From Rhodococcus spelaei (GTDB lineage Bacteria; Actinomycetota; Actinomycetes; Mycobacteriales; Mycobacteriaceae): a DNA stretch of 64,000 bases. Made by a program: the position numbers and the translations under genes. Below are positions 51,165-59,525 of this stretch, piece after piece. Under the pieces are notes generated by a model. The model searched no databases. It had not been told where the DNA came from and worked only from the letters and a program-made list of their open reading frames with translations. Numbering within the stretch: the stretch's first letter is position 1; every line of letters starts with the position of its first letter. The stretch spans positions 502,906 to 566,905 of the forward strand of contig NZ_VIGH01000004.1 in NCBI RefSeq assembly GCF_006704125.1, read 5' to 3'.

Positions 51165-52712
51165 GTGGTCGCCGACATCCATCCTGTTGGAACGGGTAAG
51201 TCGGAGAAGCGAATTCACCGGACCGGGGTGCTCGTCATCGGGTCCGGCTTCTCCGGGCTCGGGATGGCCATCCAGTTGCGGAAGGCCGGGCGCTCCGACT
51301 TCGTGGTGCTCGAGAAGGCGGACGATGTGGGCGGGACCTGGCGGGAGAACACCTATCCCGGTTGTGCCTGTGACGTGCCCTCGCACATGTACTCCTTCTC
51401 GTTCGAGCCGAACCCCGGCTGGTCGAAGCTGTGGTCGGGACAGGCCGAGATCCTCGACTACCTGCGTGGGCTCGCCGACAAGTACGACCTGCGCCGCAAC
51501 ATCCACTTCGGCAGACGGACCACCGGCGGCTACTGGGACGGGGTCGAGAACCGTTGGCACGTGCGCACCGACGACGGTTCGGAGTACGTGGCCCAGTACC
51601 TCGTCTCCGGCATCGGTGCGCTGCACGTGCCGAGCGTCCCGGACCTGCCGGGAATCGAGAACTTCGGCGGTGTGGCCTTCCACTCGGCCCGCTGGAACCA
51701 CGACTACGACCTCGCCGGCAAGAAGGTCGCAGTGATCGGGACCGGGGCCAGCGCGATCCAGTTCGTGCCCGAGATCGTCGACCGGGTCGGACAGTTGCAG
51801 CTGTACCAGCGCACACCGGCCTGGGTGGTGCCGCGCAAGAACTTCTCCCTCCCGCCGCGCGCGCAGCGGGTGTTCCGGCGGGTGCCGCTGGTGCGCCGAG
51901 CCTTCCGCAACGTCATCTACTGGATCTCGGAAGGGTTGGCGATCGGACTCAACGGGCACGCCAACCTGATGGCACCGCTCGAGAAGGTGGCGAAGAAGAA
52001 CATCGCCAGGGCGATCGAGGATCCGGAGTTGCAGCGCAAGCTGACGCCCCACTACCGGATCGGATGCAAGCGCATTCTCTGGTCCGACGACTACTACCCG
52101 GCGTTGGCCAAGTCCAACGTCGAGATCGTCACCGACCGGATCGAAAGGGTCACCGAGGGTGGCGTGGTGACCGCGGACGGCACCGAACGCGACGTGGACG
52201 CCATCATCTACGGCACGGGCTTCCACGTAACCGACGGGTTCGACAGCATGAACGTCGTCGGTGTCGACGGTCGGCAGTTGGTGCCGTACTGGAACGAGCA
52301 CGGTATCGCGACACACCTCGGCATCACCACCGAGGGATTTCCGAATGCCTTCTTCCTGCTCGGTCCGAACACCGGCCTCGGACACAACTCTGTCGTGTTC
52401 ATGATCGAGCAACAGATCCGCTACGTCATGGCGGCGATACGAGTCGTCGACGACGCGGGCGCCGAGGCGCTCACGGTGCGACGAGCCGCGCAGGACCGCT
52501 TCAACACGGACATCCAGCGCAGGCTGTCCAAGGGTGTGTGGACGAACGGTGGCTGCGTGAGCTGGTACCTCGACGCCAAGGGAGTGAACCGCACCATCTG
52601 GCCGGGTTTCACCTGGCAGTACTGGCTACGTACCCGCAAGGTCGACCCGGCCGACTTCGACCTGATCGGCGCCCGGCCGGCGTCGGCATCCGGTGTTGCA
52701 TCCGGTAATTGA
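51165..52712 (+). CDS. Baeyer-Villiger monooxygenase
   Basis: A 515-residue flavoprotein. FAD fold GSGFSG (26-31), the BVMO fingerprint 'FGGVAFHSARW' (residues 167-177, exactly FxGxxxHxxxW) and the NADPH fold GTGASA (192-197) are in order. 'DVPSHMYSFSFEPNP' and 'CKRILWSDDYYPAL' are common to ketone monooxygenases. It inserts oxygen next to a carbonyl to give an ester or lactone. GTG 51165 has AGGAGGG seven bases ahead. The substrate is not readable. Confidence 0.9.
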   Translation: MVADIHPVGTGKSEKRIHRTGVLVIGSGFSGLGMAIQLRKAGRSDFVVLEKADDVGGTWRENTYPGCACDVPSHMYSFSFEPNPGWSKLWSGQAEILDYLRGLADKYDLRRNIHFGRRTTGGYWDGVENRWHVRTDDGSEYVAQYLVSGIGALHVPSVPDLPGIENFGGVAFHSARWNHDYDLAGKKVAVIGTGASAIQFVPEIVDRVGQLQLYQRTPAWVVPRKNFSLPPRAQRVFRRVPLVRRAFRNVIYWISEGLAIGLNGHANLMAPLEKVAKKNIARAIEDPELQRKLTPHYRIGCKRILWSDDYYPALAKSNVEIVTDRIERVTEGGVVTADGTERDVDAIIYGTGFHVTDGFDSMNVVGVDGRQLVPYWNEHGIATHLGITTEGFPNAFFLLGPNTGLGHNSVVFMIEQQIRYVMAAIRVVDDAGAEALTVRRAAQDRFNTDIQRRLSKGVWTNGGCVSWYLDAKGVNRTIWPGFTWQYWLRTRKVDPADFDLIGARPASASGVASGN

Positions 52713-52818
52713 ATTCTCGGTAATCGTTCAACAGTTCGGCCAGGACGGCTTGTTAGGGTGGTCGTCGACTGCTGACGGAGGACGATGACGCTGGCGCGCG
52801 TCGCAGAACGGAGTTGCG

Positions 52819-53499
52819 TTGTCTCGGACACCCGGCGGGCCGGTTCCGCCCCGCCGGGGACGACCGCCGACGGTTGGGCTCACCGAGCAGCGTCGCGAGC
52901 AGATCCTGTCGGCCGCGATGGACATGTTCGCTGTCCGCGGCTACGACGGCACCACCGCGGCACAACTGGCCGCGCATGCCGGTATGGGCATGGGCACGCT
53001 GTACCGCTACTTCGGGAGCAAGCGCGAGATCCTCGATCAGGTCGTCGACCGGTGCGTCGGCGAGATGCTCGAGGCGCTCGAGCGACGGTCAGTGCTGCGG
53101 CCGCCCGACTCGCCGGCCGGTCTGGTCGACCGGATTCGCGACCTGTCCGAAGTGCTCTTCGGGATGGTCGCGTCCGCGCCGCGGACCCTGCGGCTGCTGC
53201 TGGTCGAGGCCAACTCCATCGAGGACGAGCGGGGCCGCCGGCTGATGCGTGGCGAGCGGGAGCTCGCGGCGATCGTCGCGCGTCTGCTCGACCACGGGAT
53301 CGCGGACGGCTGGCTGCGCCGCGACCTGGACACGAGCGCGCTCAGTCACGCGATCATCGCGCTGACCTGGCCGGGGTTGCTCCGAGGTGTCAGCAGTGGG
53401 CACCGTGCGGTCGATGCCGACCGGTACACCGATGCAGTGGTCGGGCTCGTCACCTTCGGCCTACGGGCGCCGTCCCGTGTCCCGGAGCCGGCTCGGTGA
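52819..53499 (+). CDS. TetR-family regulator
   Basis: A 226-residue regulator from TTG 52819, six bases after CGGAG; an in-frame stop at 52786 rules out a longer start. The DNA-binding helices are 'TTAAQLAAHAGMGMGTLYRYF' (in part) near residues 45-65. It lies 107 bases past the monooxygenase and overlaps a second TetR gene by four bases. The ligand domain is not diagnostic. It may control the esterase-monooxygenase pair. Confidence 0.8.
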   Translation: MSRTPGGPVPPRRGRPPTVGLTEQRREQILSAAMDMFAVRGYDGTTAAQLAAHAGMGMGTLYRYFGSKREILDQVVDRCVGEMLEALERRSVLRPPDSPAGLVDRIRDLSEVLFGMVASAPRTLRLLLVEANSIEDERGRRLMRGERELAAIVARLLDHGIADGWLRRDLDTSALSHAIIALTWPGLLRGVSSGHRAVDADRYTDAVVGLVTFGLRAPSRVPEPAR

Positions 53500-54125
53500 C
53501 CGCCGAGACTCTGGGTCGGGGTTCTCGCCGCGAGGCGCTGGTGCGTGCCGCATCCGAGGTCTTCGTCGAACGCGGCTACGGCAACTGCGGCGTGGCCGAG
53601 GTGGTCGCGGTGGCAGGTCTCGGCCACGGCACCTTCTACAACTACTTCTCCAGCAAGCGCGACATCCTCGACGCGGTGATCGACCGTGGCTTCACGCTGA
53701 TCCGCGCACAGCTGACGGACGTCCGTCTCGAGGATACCGACGGACTCGACGAGTTCTTCGACCGCTTCCAGCTCGTCCTCGAACGACTGAATTCACTGGT
53801 GCGTCAGGATTCTGCGCTGGTGCGGTTCGTCCTCTTCGACGCACCCGCAGTGGACCCCGCGCTGATCGACCGGCTGCAGCGTGAGCTCGCGCGGTGCGGA
53901 TCGATCGCGGCCGGGTCGCTCGCCGAACTTCGGCCGGGCGACCTGAGCGCAGGGGTCGACCTCGAACTGGTCGGTGAGGCGATGACCTCGGCATTGTTGC
54001 TGGCCGCGGTCATACCGCTCGACGAGGACGGTGGGCCGCGCTCTGACGAGAGCCTCGCCCGACCGTTGGTGCAGCTGATGCGCGGCGGTATCGGGACCTA
54101 CGGGATCGGGGCGCAGCGCGGGTGA
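53496..54125 (+). CDS. TetR-family regulator
   Basis: A 209-residue regulator starting at GTG 53496 inside the stop of the first TetR gene. The helix-turn-helix is 'VAEVVAVAGLGHGTFYNYFS' (20). It differs clearly from its neighbour, so the two are not a recent duplication. Overlapping TetR genes on one transcript suggest two regulators of one pathway or a heterodimer. Confidence 0.8.
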   Translation: MTAETLGRGSRREALVRAASEVFVERGYGNCGVAEVVAVAGLGHGTFYNYFSSKRDILDAVIDRGFTLIRAQLTDVRLEDTDGLDEFFDRFQLVLERLNSLVRQDSALVRFVLFDAPAVDPALIDRLQRELARCGSIAAGSLAELRPGDLSAGVDLELVGEAMTSALLLAAVIPLDEDGGPRSDESLARPLVQLMRGGIGTYGIGAQRG

Positions 54126-54135
54126 ACTGCCACCG

Positions 54136-54465
54136 CTAGAGCAACCCCTCGGTGTCCTCCATCGCAGTGAACGGCCGCTTCGACTCGCCCTCGACCATGT
54201 GGCTGCCCCACAGGTCGACCGCGGTCACGCGAGCGGTCCCGACGCCCTCCGGTGTCTCGATCTCGAGTTCGGTGCCGGGGTCGACGGTGACGTCCGGACC
54301 GAGCGCATCGGTCAGTCCGCGGACGCGACCGTGCCACACGTACCGGCCGCTGATCGGTTCGAAATTGCCGGCGAGCTGTACGTCCAGCGCGAGGGTCGGG
54401 TGGTCGCCGATGGTGACCAGGGCCTTGCCTGCGTAGCCGTCCGGCTCGTCGTCGAAGTCGTTCAC
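54136..54465 (-). CDS. DUF4873 domain protein
   Basis: A 109-residue protein. 'GYAGKALVTIGDHPTLALDV' (20) and 'LAGNFEPISGRYVWHGRVRG' (20) match my memory of DUF4873, a small beta domain often fused to the C-terminus of flavin monooxygenases in actinobacteria. Here it stands alone, 1.4 kb from a Baeyer-Villiger monooxygenase gene. It reads convergently to the TetR pair. Function unknown. Confidence 0.65.
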   Translation of the reverse strand: MNDFDDEPDGYAGKALVTIGDHPTLALDVQLAGNFEPISGRYVWHGRVRGLTDALGPDVTVDPGTELEIETPEGVGTARVTAVDLWGSHMVEGESKRPFTAMEDTEGLL

Positions 54466-54479
54466 TTCGCCAGGTTACC

Positions 54480-54496
54480 TGTTACTGCAAGTAACA
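54480..54496. promoter_or_regulatory. operator-like palindrome upstream of DUF4873 gene
   Basis: TGTTACT (54480-54486), GCA, AGTAACA (54490-54496): exact 7-base arms. It lies 15 bases before the DUF4873 start and 18 past the TetR gene stop. The TTAC/GTAA form suits a TetR-type operator, possibly bound by the adjacent TetR protein. Confidence 0.5.
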
Positions 54497-54513
54497 ACAA
54501 GGCCAGCTCGGGC

Positions 54514-55296
54514 TCAGAGGCCGCTGTCGGTGTCCTCCGGGACCAGCGGGTGCGGCATCGACTTGAACCGGACGGGCGAGCCCGCGACCGCCGCGATCCC
54601 GGTGATGCCGCCCCAGGTCATCATCGTCAGGTAGTCGATCAGATCCTCGGCGGTCATCGACTTGTTCGAGATCCACCAGTGCGTGGCCAACTGGACGGCA
54701 CCGACGATGCCGTAGGCCCAGGGCAGCGCGCCGCCGGAGTCCATCTCCATCTGGCGCAGTCGCTCGCCGAGGACTGCGGAGAGCAGTTCGGCGATCATCC
54801 GCTCGGACTCGGCCACCACGTCCCGGTTCGCGCCCGCGCTGTTGGCCATCACGTACAGGTAGACCTCGGGATCCTCGGCCACCGTCTCGACGTACGCGGT
54901 GATCGCGACCCGGGCGAGCTCGTACTCGTCCATGTCGCTGCCGATGGCGGCGTACATCCGCGGCGCGAGGACCGTCTCGACGTAGCGCGTCATCGTCGCA
55001 CTGGTGAGGTCGCTCTTGTCGTTGAAGTAGCGATACAGAACCGTCTTCGATACGCCGATCTCGGATGCGATCTCGTCCATGCCGATGTCGCGGCCGCGGG
55101 CCCGGATCGCCGCGATCGTGCCGTCGACGAGTTCCTCGCGCCGCGCGATCTTGTGCTCGCGCCAGCGGCGCTTGCGCCCGTCGGGCTTTTCGACCGCTTT
55201 CTCGGACGACTCGGGGGTGTCCTTCTCGGGCGACTCGGGGGTGTTGTCGCCGGGTTCGGTCGGTGCTGTCTTCTTCGGCACTGGGTTTTGCCACAT
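54514..55296 (-). CDS. TetR-family regulator (Rv0472c-like)
   Basis: A 260-residue regulator with an unusual 40-residue acidic and Pro-rich N-terminus carrying a repeated TPES-EK motif, then the helix-turn-helix 'MDEIASEIGVSKTVLYRYFN' (20) near residues 73-92. The C-terminal domain includes 'WAYGIVGAVQLATHWWIS'. It is divergent from the DUF445 gene, as Rv0472c is from Rv0473, which supports orthology. Its target is unknown. Confidence 0.8.
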   Translation of the reverse strand: MWQNPVPKKTAPTEPGDNTPESPEKDTPESSEKAVEKPDGRKRRWREHKIARREELVDGTIAAIRARGRDIGMDEIASEIGVSKTVLYRYFNDKSDLTSATMTRYVETVLAPRMYAAIGSDMDEYELARVAITAYVETVAEDPEVYLYVMANSAGANRDVVAESERMIAELLSAVLGERLRQMEMDSGGALPWAYGIVGAVQLATHWWISNKSMTAEDLIDYLTMMTWGGITGIAAVAGSPVRFKSMPHPLVPEDTDSGL

Positions 55297-55394
55297 CCGT
55301 TCGATCGATCTTCAGGCTCAGCTTAGTGGTGCCTGCCTGGTGGAGTCGGGGATCATCGCGGTGTCGCGCAGAATTTCGGCACAATGGCCGGGTG

Positions 55395-56657
55395 ATGCAG
55401 TTGTTGAGCGGGGACGACACGGCGAAACGTCGGGACCTTCGCAAGATGAAGGCGCTCGCCTCCGCGTTCCTGGTGCTGGCCACCGCGGTGTACCTGTTCT
55501 GCCGCTGGCAGGAGACCCGCGGAGCGGGCCCGTGGGTCGGGTACGTGCGTGCGGCCTCGGAGGCGGGCATGGTCGGCGCGCTCGCGGACTGGTTTGCAGT
55601 CACCGCACTGTTCCGGCATCCGTTGGGTCTGCCGATCCCGCACACGGCGATCATCAAGAAGAAGAAGGATCAGCTCGGGTCCAGCCTGAGCAGCTTCGTC
55701 GGCGAGAACTTCCTGGCGCCGGAAGTCGTGTCGCAGAAGGTGGAGGCCGCCCAGATCCCACTGCGGGTGGGCACGTGGATGGCAGAGCCCGAGCATGCCG
55801 CCAGGGTGGCCGCCGAGACCGCCACCCTGCTGCGCGGGTTCGTCAGCGTGCTGCGCGACGAGGACATCCAGCAGATCATCGACAGCACGATCGTCCGGCG
55901 ATTGGCCGAGCCGGCCTGGGGTCCGCCGATCGGCAAGGTGCTCGCCGAACTGCTCGCCGACAACCGGCAGCTGCCGCTGCTCGACCTGCTCGCCGAGCGG
56001 GCGCACCAGTGGGCACTGGGCAGTCAGGAGACGATCGACCGGATCATCGACCGGGACAGTCCCGCCTGGTCGCCGAAGTTCGTCGATGCTCTGCTCGGCG
56101 AGAAGATCTACAAGGAATTGGTCGAGTTCACCTGGAAGGTGCGCTCGAACCCGCAGCACGAGGTGCGCCTCGCCGCGAACCGCTTCCTGATCGAGTTCGC
56201 GAACGACCTGCAGACCGACCCGGTGACCATGGCCAAGGCCGAGAAGGTCAAGACCGAGTTGATGGGCCGCAAGGAGGTCACCGGTGCCGCGGAAGCCGCC
56301 TGGAAGGTGGCCAAGCGGATGATCCTCGAATCGGCGGACGACCCGGACAGCACGCTGCGCGGCAAGATCCGCGACACGGTAATGCGTCTGGGCGAGCGAC
56401 TGCGCGACGAGCCGGAACTGCGCGCCAAGGTGGAGGGCTGGCTCGACAGTGGGGTGCGGTACGTCAGCGCCAACTACACGCAGGAGATCACCGGGGTCAT
56501 CACCGAGACGGTGGCCCGCTGGGACGCCGAGGAGGCGAGCCGCAAGATCGAGCTGCAAGTGGGCCGGGACCTGCAGTTCATCCGGATCAACGGCACCGTG
56601 GTCGGCGCCCTCGCCGGACTCGCGATCTACACGATCTCGCAATTGATGTTCGCCTGA
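55395..56657 (+). CDS. DUF445 membrane protein
   Basis: A 420-residue protein with a hydrophobic span near residues 21-37, the DUF445 start 'AASEAGMVGALADWFAVTAL' (20) with 'FRHPLGLPIPHTAIIKKKKD' (20), a long helical middle and a final span 'GTVVGALAGLAIYTISQLMF' (20). This matches the YjiN/DUF445 family (Rv0473 by position). It may act at the inner membrane; the role is unknown. Confidence 0.85.
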   Translation: MQLLSGDDTAKRRDLRKMKALASAFLVLATAVYLFCRWQETRGAGPWVGYVRAASEAGMVGALADWFAVTALFRHPLGLPIPHTAIIKKKKDQLGSSLSSFVGENFLAPEVVSQKVEAAQIPLRVGTWMAEPEHAARVAAETATLLRGFVSVLRDEDIQQIIDSTIVRRLAEPAWGPPIGKVLAELLADNRQLPLLDLLAERAHQWALGSQETIDRIIDRDSPAWSPKFVDALLGEKIYKELVEFTWKVRSNPQHEVRLAANRFLIEFANDLQTDPVTMAKAEKVKTELMGRKEVTGAAEAAWKVAKRMILESADDPDSTLRGKIRDTVMRLGERLRDEPELRAKVEGWLDSGVRYVSANYTQEITGVITETVARWDAEEASRKIELQVGRDLQFIRINGTVVGALAGLAIYTISQLMFA

Positions 56658-56671
56658 CCGTCACCCGACCG

Positions 56672-56714
56672 CTAACAAGAGTGCTTGCAATAGTTAGCAC
56701 CCTCCCGTACCGTG
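56672..56714 (+). promoter_or_regulatory. promoter and inverted repeat of the XRE-hbhA operon
   Basis: TTGCAA (56687-56692) and TACCGT (56709-56714) with a 16-base spacer form a plausible promoter. GCTAAC (56672-56677) and GTTAGC (56694-56699) frame the -35 hexamer, with a second repeat GTGCT/AGCAC at 56682-56701. The XRE protein encoded next is the obvious candidate repressor. Confidence 0.5.
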
Positions 56715-56742
56715 GGATTCACCCACAGGGGAGGGAGAGGGC

Positions 56743-57180
56743 ATGACCGACGAACCTCGGGCGACCGGCGACAGCGCCGGTGACGTTGCAGCCCGGGTGG
56801 TCAGCTCTGCGGCGCAGGACATCGGCAGCTTCATCAAGGCGCAACGCGAAGCTGCTCAGGTCTCGCTGCGACAGCTGTCGCAGCTGGCCGGCGTCAGTAA
56901 TCCGTATCTGAGCCAGATCGAGCGCGGGCTGCGCAAGCCGTCCGCCGAGGTGCTCGGGCAGATTGCGAAGGGCCTTCGTGTGTCCTCGGAGGTCCTCTAC
57001 ATGCGGGCTGGATTCCTCGAGCAACGCCCAGCCAGTCCGGTGCGGGATGCCCTGCTCACCGACGTCTCCATCACCGAGCGTCAGAAGCAGGTGCTCCTCG
57101 AAATCTACGAATCGTTCCGACGTGAGAACAATCCACGTCCCGAACCTCAGCCCGTTGAACAGGAGAACGAAGATGACTGA
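56743..57180 (+). CDS. XRE-family regulator (Rv0474-like)
   Basis: A 145-residue protein. The helix-turn-helix 'QREAAQVSLRQLSQLAGVSN' (20) with 'PYLSQIERGLRKPSAEVLGQ' (20) spans about residues 34-73, followed by an acidic tail. It overlaps hbhA by eight bases and so is co-translated with it; Rv0474 precedes hbhA in the same way in M. tuberculosis. It likely regulates this operon. Confidence 0.85.
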   Translation: MTDEPRATGDSAGDVAARVVSSAAQDIGSFIKAQREAAQVSLRQLSQLAGVSNPYLSQIERGLRKPSAEVLGQIAKGLRVSSEVLYMRAGFLEQRPASPVRDALLTDVSITERQKQVLLEIYESFRRENNPRPEPQPVEQENEDD

Positions 57181-57994
57181 GCTCAAAGGTCTCGACAGCG
57201 TGAAGACCCCGATCTACGCGGCCGTCGGTGCCGGTGACGTTGTGGTGCAGGCCGTCGCCGACGTCGTCGCCCAGGTCCGTGAGCGCGCCGCCACCGCGGG
57301 TGACGACCTCACCGTCGACGTTGCCCGTGAGCGCTTCGAGAAGCTCACCGGTGACCTCACCGACGGCGTCGAGTCGCTCCGCGAGCGCCTCGCGGGCCTG
57401 CCCGCCGAGCTGCCCGAGGAGCTCGCCGACCTGCGCGAGAAGTTCTCCGCGGACGAGCTTCGCAAGGTCGCCGAGGCGTACCTCAAGGTGGCCACCGACA
57501 TCTACACCTCGCTCGCCGAGCGGGGCGAGGAGACCGTCGAGCGCCTGCGCAAGCAGCCCGCCGTCGAGGAGGGCATCGAGCGCGCCGAGTCCGTGCTCGG
57601 CGATGCCGCCACTCTGACGGAGGAGGCCCTCGGCACCGTCGCGCGTCAGACCCGGGCCGTGGGTGAGCAGGCCGCCAAGTTCGCCGGCCGCGCCGCGGAG
57701 CGGATCAGCGACGTCGCTGACGAGGTCAGCGAGGCTGTTTCCGACGCGGGCGAGTCGGTTGCGAGCCGGTTCGTCGGTGCGGGCGAGAAGGCCGAGGCGA
57801 CCACCAAGACCGCCGCCGCCAAGGTCGACACTGCCGCGTCGAAGGCCCCGGCCGCGAAGGTTGCCCCGGTCAAGCCCGCGCCGGCCAAGGCTGCGCCCGC
57901 GAAGGCCGCCCCGGCCAAGGCCGCCGCCAAGCCGACGACCGTGGTCAAGGCGCCGGCCAAGAAGGCCCCGGCGAAGAAGACCACCGGCCAGTAG
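57173..57994 (+). CDS. hbhA: heparin-binding haemagglutinin homologue
   Basis: A 273-residue protein. There is no signal peptide. The N-terminus holds a hydrophobic segment 'KTPIYAAVGAGDVVVQAVAD' (20), residues 45-195 are charged coiled coil ('DVARERFEKLTGDLTDGVES' (20)), and the last 70 residues are Lys/Ala/Pro repeats (KAAPAK, KKAPAKK). This three-part layout defines HBHA, a surface adhesin that binds heparan sulfate in mycobacteria and is tied to lipid-body formation. The tail is longer than in M. tuberculosis HBHA (199 residues total). Adhesion here is inferred. Confidence 0.88.
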   Translation: MTELKGLDSVKTPIYAAVGAGDVVVQAVADVVAQVRERAATAGDDLTVDVARERFEKLTGDLTDGVESLRERLAGLPAELPEELADLREKFSADELRKVAEAYLKVATDIYTSLAERGEETVERLRKQPAVEEGIERAESVLGDAATLTEEALGTVARQTRAVGEQAAKFAGRAAERISDVADEVSEAVSDAGESVASRFVGAGEKAEATTKTAAAKVDTAASKAPAAKVAPVKPAPAKAAPAKAAPAKAAAKPTTVVKAPAKKAPAKKTTGQ

Positions 57995-58011
57995 GATTCG
58001 GACCCGCCGTC

Positions 58012-58041
58012 GGCCCCCGCGCAGCATGCTGCGCGGGGGCC
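58012..58041 (+). terminator. perfect 30-bp palindrome after hbhA
   Basis: GGCCCCCGCGCAGCA (58012-58026) followed immediately by its exact complement (58027-58041). It lies 18 bases past hbhA and only 11 bases before the next start, so it may attenuate readthrough from hbhA into the DUF2516 gene. Confidence 0.7.
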
Positions 58042-58052
58042 GCGCCCGTAGA

Positions 58053-58352
58053 ATGGGCCACGTGTATACCGTTCACGGCCTCACGGGCATCATCATGCTC
58101 GCACTCCAGCTCGTCGCCCTCGGTGCGGGAGTCTTCGCCGTCTTTCATGCGCTTCGGCAGCGGACCGATGCGTTCACCGCGGTGGAGAAGCTCAGCAAGC
58201 CGATCTGGCTGGGCATCCTGATCGCGTCGCTGCTCGTGCTGCTGCTGCCGCTCGGGATGTTCTTCTGGATCATCGCGGTGGTCGCGATCTGCGTGTACCT
58301 GGTCGACGTGCGGCCCAGGGTGGACGAGATCCAGCGTGGCCCGCGCTGGTAG
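58053..58352 (+). CDS. DUF2516 family membrane protein
   Basis: A 99-residue protein with two to three hydrophobic spans ('IIMLALQLVALGAGVFAVFH' (20), 'WLGILIASLLVLLLPLGMFF' (20), 'IIAVVAICVYLVDVRP'). The conserved 'YLVDVRPRVDE' end fits DUF2516. GTG 58062 is an alternative start. It corresponds to Rv0476 after hbhA. Role unknown. Confidence 0.75.
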   Translation: MGHVYTVHGLTGIIMLALQLVALGAGVFAVFHALRQRTDAFTAVEKLSKPIWLGILIASLLVLLLPLGMFFWIIAVVAICVYLVDVRPRVDEIQRGPRW

Positions 58353-58386
58353 CGCGCGGCGAAAATGTATGCGAATTTGAGTCACA

Positions 58387-58408
58387 GATACCGTTGACAA
58401 CGGGTATC
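58387..58408. promoter_or_regulatory. inverted repeat upstream of the AurF-like gene
   Basis: GATACCGTTG (58387-58396) pairs with CAACGGGTATC (58398-58408) around one base with a single bulged G. It lies 105 bases before the diiron protein start. The other bases of 58353-58512 show nothing recognisable. Confidence 0.4.
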
Positions 58409-58512
58409 CCGGCGTCGCATTGTTGAGGTAGTCGGATTGTTCGTGCGCTCCCACGGGTAGGCCTTTCCCGCAGGCGCACGGCATCCGGCGCGAACTCAGC
58501 GAGGAGGCCGAC

Positions 58513-59421
58513 ATGTCGATCGCCCAATCTCGCCTGACCAGGGCGGGGAGCAGGCAGGAGACCGCCAGCCGACTGCTGGCCTCCGCTGCGCGTAAGTCTT
58601 ACGACCCGCTCGTCGAGGTCGACTGGGACGCGCCGATCCCCGAGGGCCTGTACGGCATGACCCCGGAGTGGTCCAGCCTCTACGGCACCGAGCTGTGGGC
58701 GTCGATGACCGAGGAACAGCGCGTCACCCTCACCAAGCACGAGGCGGCGAGTATCGCGGGCACCGGCATCTGGTTCGAGATGATCCTGATGCAGATGCTG
58801 TTGCGCGACATCTACTCGCACGACCCGTCGGAGTCGCACGTCCAGTTCGCACTCACCGAGATCGCCGACGAGTGCAGGCATTCGACGATGTTCGCCAAGT
58901 CGGCGCAGCGCTTCGGCATTCCGTCGTACCGGCCCAAGCGGTGGATTCGCGAATCCGCCCGCGCCTTCAAGGCCACCGCGACCGGTTCGCTCGCCTACGG
59001 CGGCACGCTGTTCGCCGAGGAGATCCTCGACATGATGCAGCGCGACTTCATGAAGGACGAACGGGTTCAGCCGATCACGAGGACGGTCAGCAGGATCCAC
59101 GTCCTCGAGGAGGCGCGACACATCAAGTTCGCGCGCGAGGAAACCATCCGCCGCGCCGCGAACATCTCCTGGTTCACCCGGGCCCGGATCCGCCTGGTCC
59201 TCGGAGTGACCGCCTACTTCGTCGTCACCAGTCTCGTCAACGACAAGGTGTACGAGGCCGCCGGACTCAACCCGAAGCAGGCGCGTGCCGCGGCGCGGGC
59301 GAACAGGCACTACCAGGACAAGATTCGCGAGGGCAGCGCGAAAACCATCGAGTTCCTCGACGAGGTGGGACTGATCGGCGGTCCCTCGGCCCTGCTGCTG
59401 CGCCGGGCCCACGTCGTCTGA
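58513..59421 (+). CDS. AurF-type diiron oxygenase family protein
   Basis: A 302-residue helical protein. Two ExxH ligand sets are visible: 'ADECRHSTMF' (Glu120, His123) and 'LEEARHIKFAREE' (Glu200, His203, Glu209), with further Glu at 77 and 169/170, as in the AurF (p-aminobenzoate N-oxygenase) family. Such enzymes oxidise amines or other small substrates with O2, but many actinobacterial members are unassigned. GAGGAGG precedes the ATG. It is followed by a hydrolase gene. Confidence 0.8.
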   Translation: MSIAQSRLTRAGSRQETASRLLASAARKSYDPLVEVDWDAPIPEGLYGMTPEWSSLYGTELWASMTEEQRVTLTKHEAASIAGTGIWFEMILMQMLLRDIYSHDPSESHVQFALTEIADECRHSTMFAKSAQRFGIPSYRPKRWIRESARAFKATATGSLAYGGTLFAEEILDMMQRDFMKDERVQPITRTVSRIHVLEEARHIKFAREETIRRAANISWFTRARIRLVLGVTAYFVVTSLVNDKVYEAAGLNPKQARAAARANRHYQDKIREGSAKTIEFLDEVGLIGGPSALLLRRAHVV

Positions 59422-59431
59422 GCAGCCCCGA

Positions 59432-59482
59432 CGTCAAATCAGCGCAGCCGTCAAATCAGCGCAGCCGTCAGATCAGCGCAGT
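59432..59482. repeat. 17-bp tandem repeat, three copies
   Basis: Three consecutive 17-base units (59432, 59449, 59466), consensus CGTCAAATCAGCGCAGC, the third with two changes. They fill the gap between the AurF-like and hydrolase genes and may be a slipped duplication or regulatory array. Confidence 0.8.
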
Positions 59483-59525
59483 CATTGCACAGTTCAACCC
59501 CTTTCAGCACAACGGAGGTACACAG

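Noticed and set aside
52785..52818. ATG at 52785 as start of the first TetR gene
   Set aside because: It has a GGAGG nearby but is out of frame with the TetR helix-turn-helix; an in-frame stop at 52786 forces the TTG at 52819.
56678..56705. A CIRCE (HrcA) element before the XRE gene
   Set aside because: GAGTGCT and TTAGCAC are present but in the reverse order and with wrong ends relative to TTAGCACTC-N9-GAGTGCTAA.
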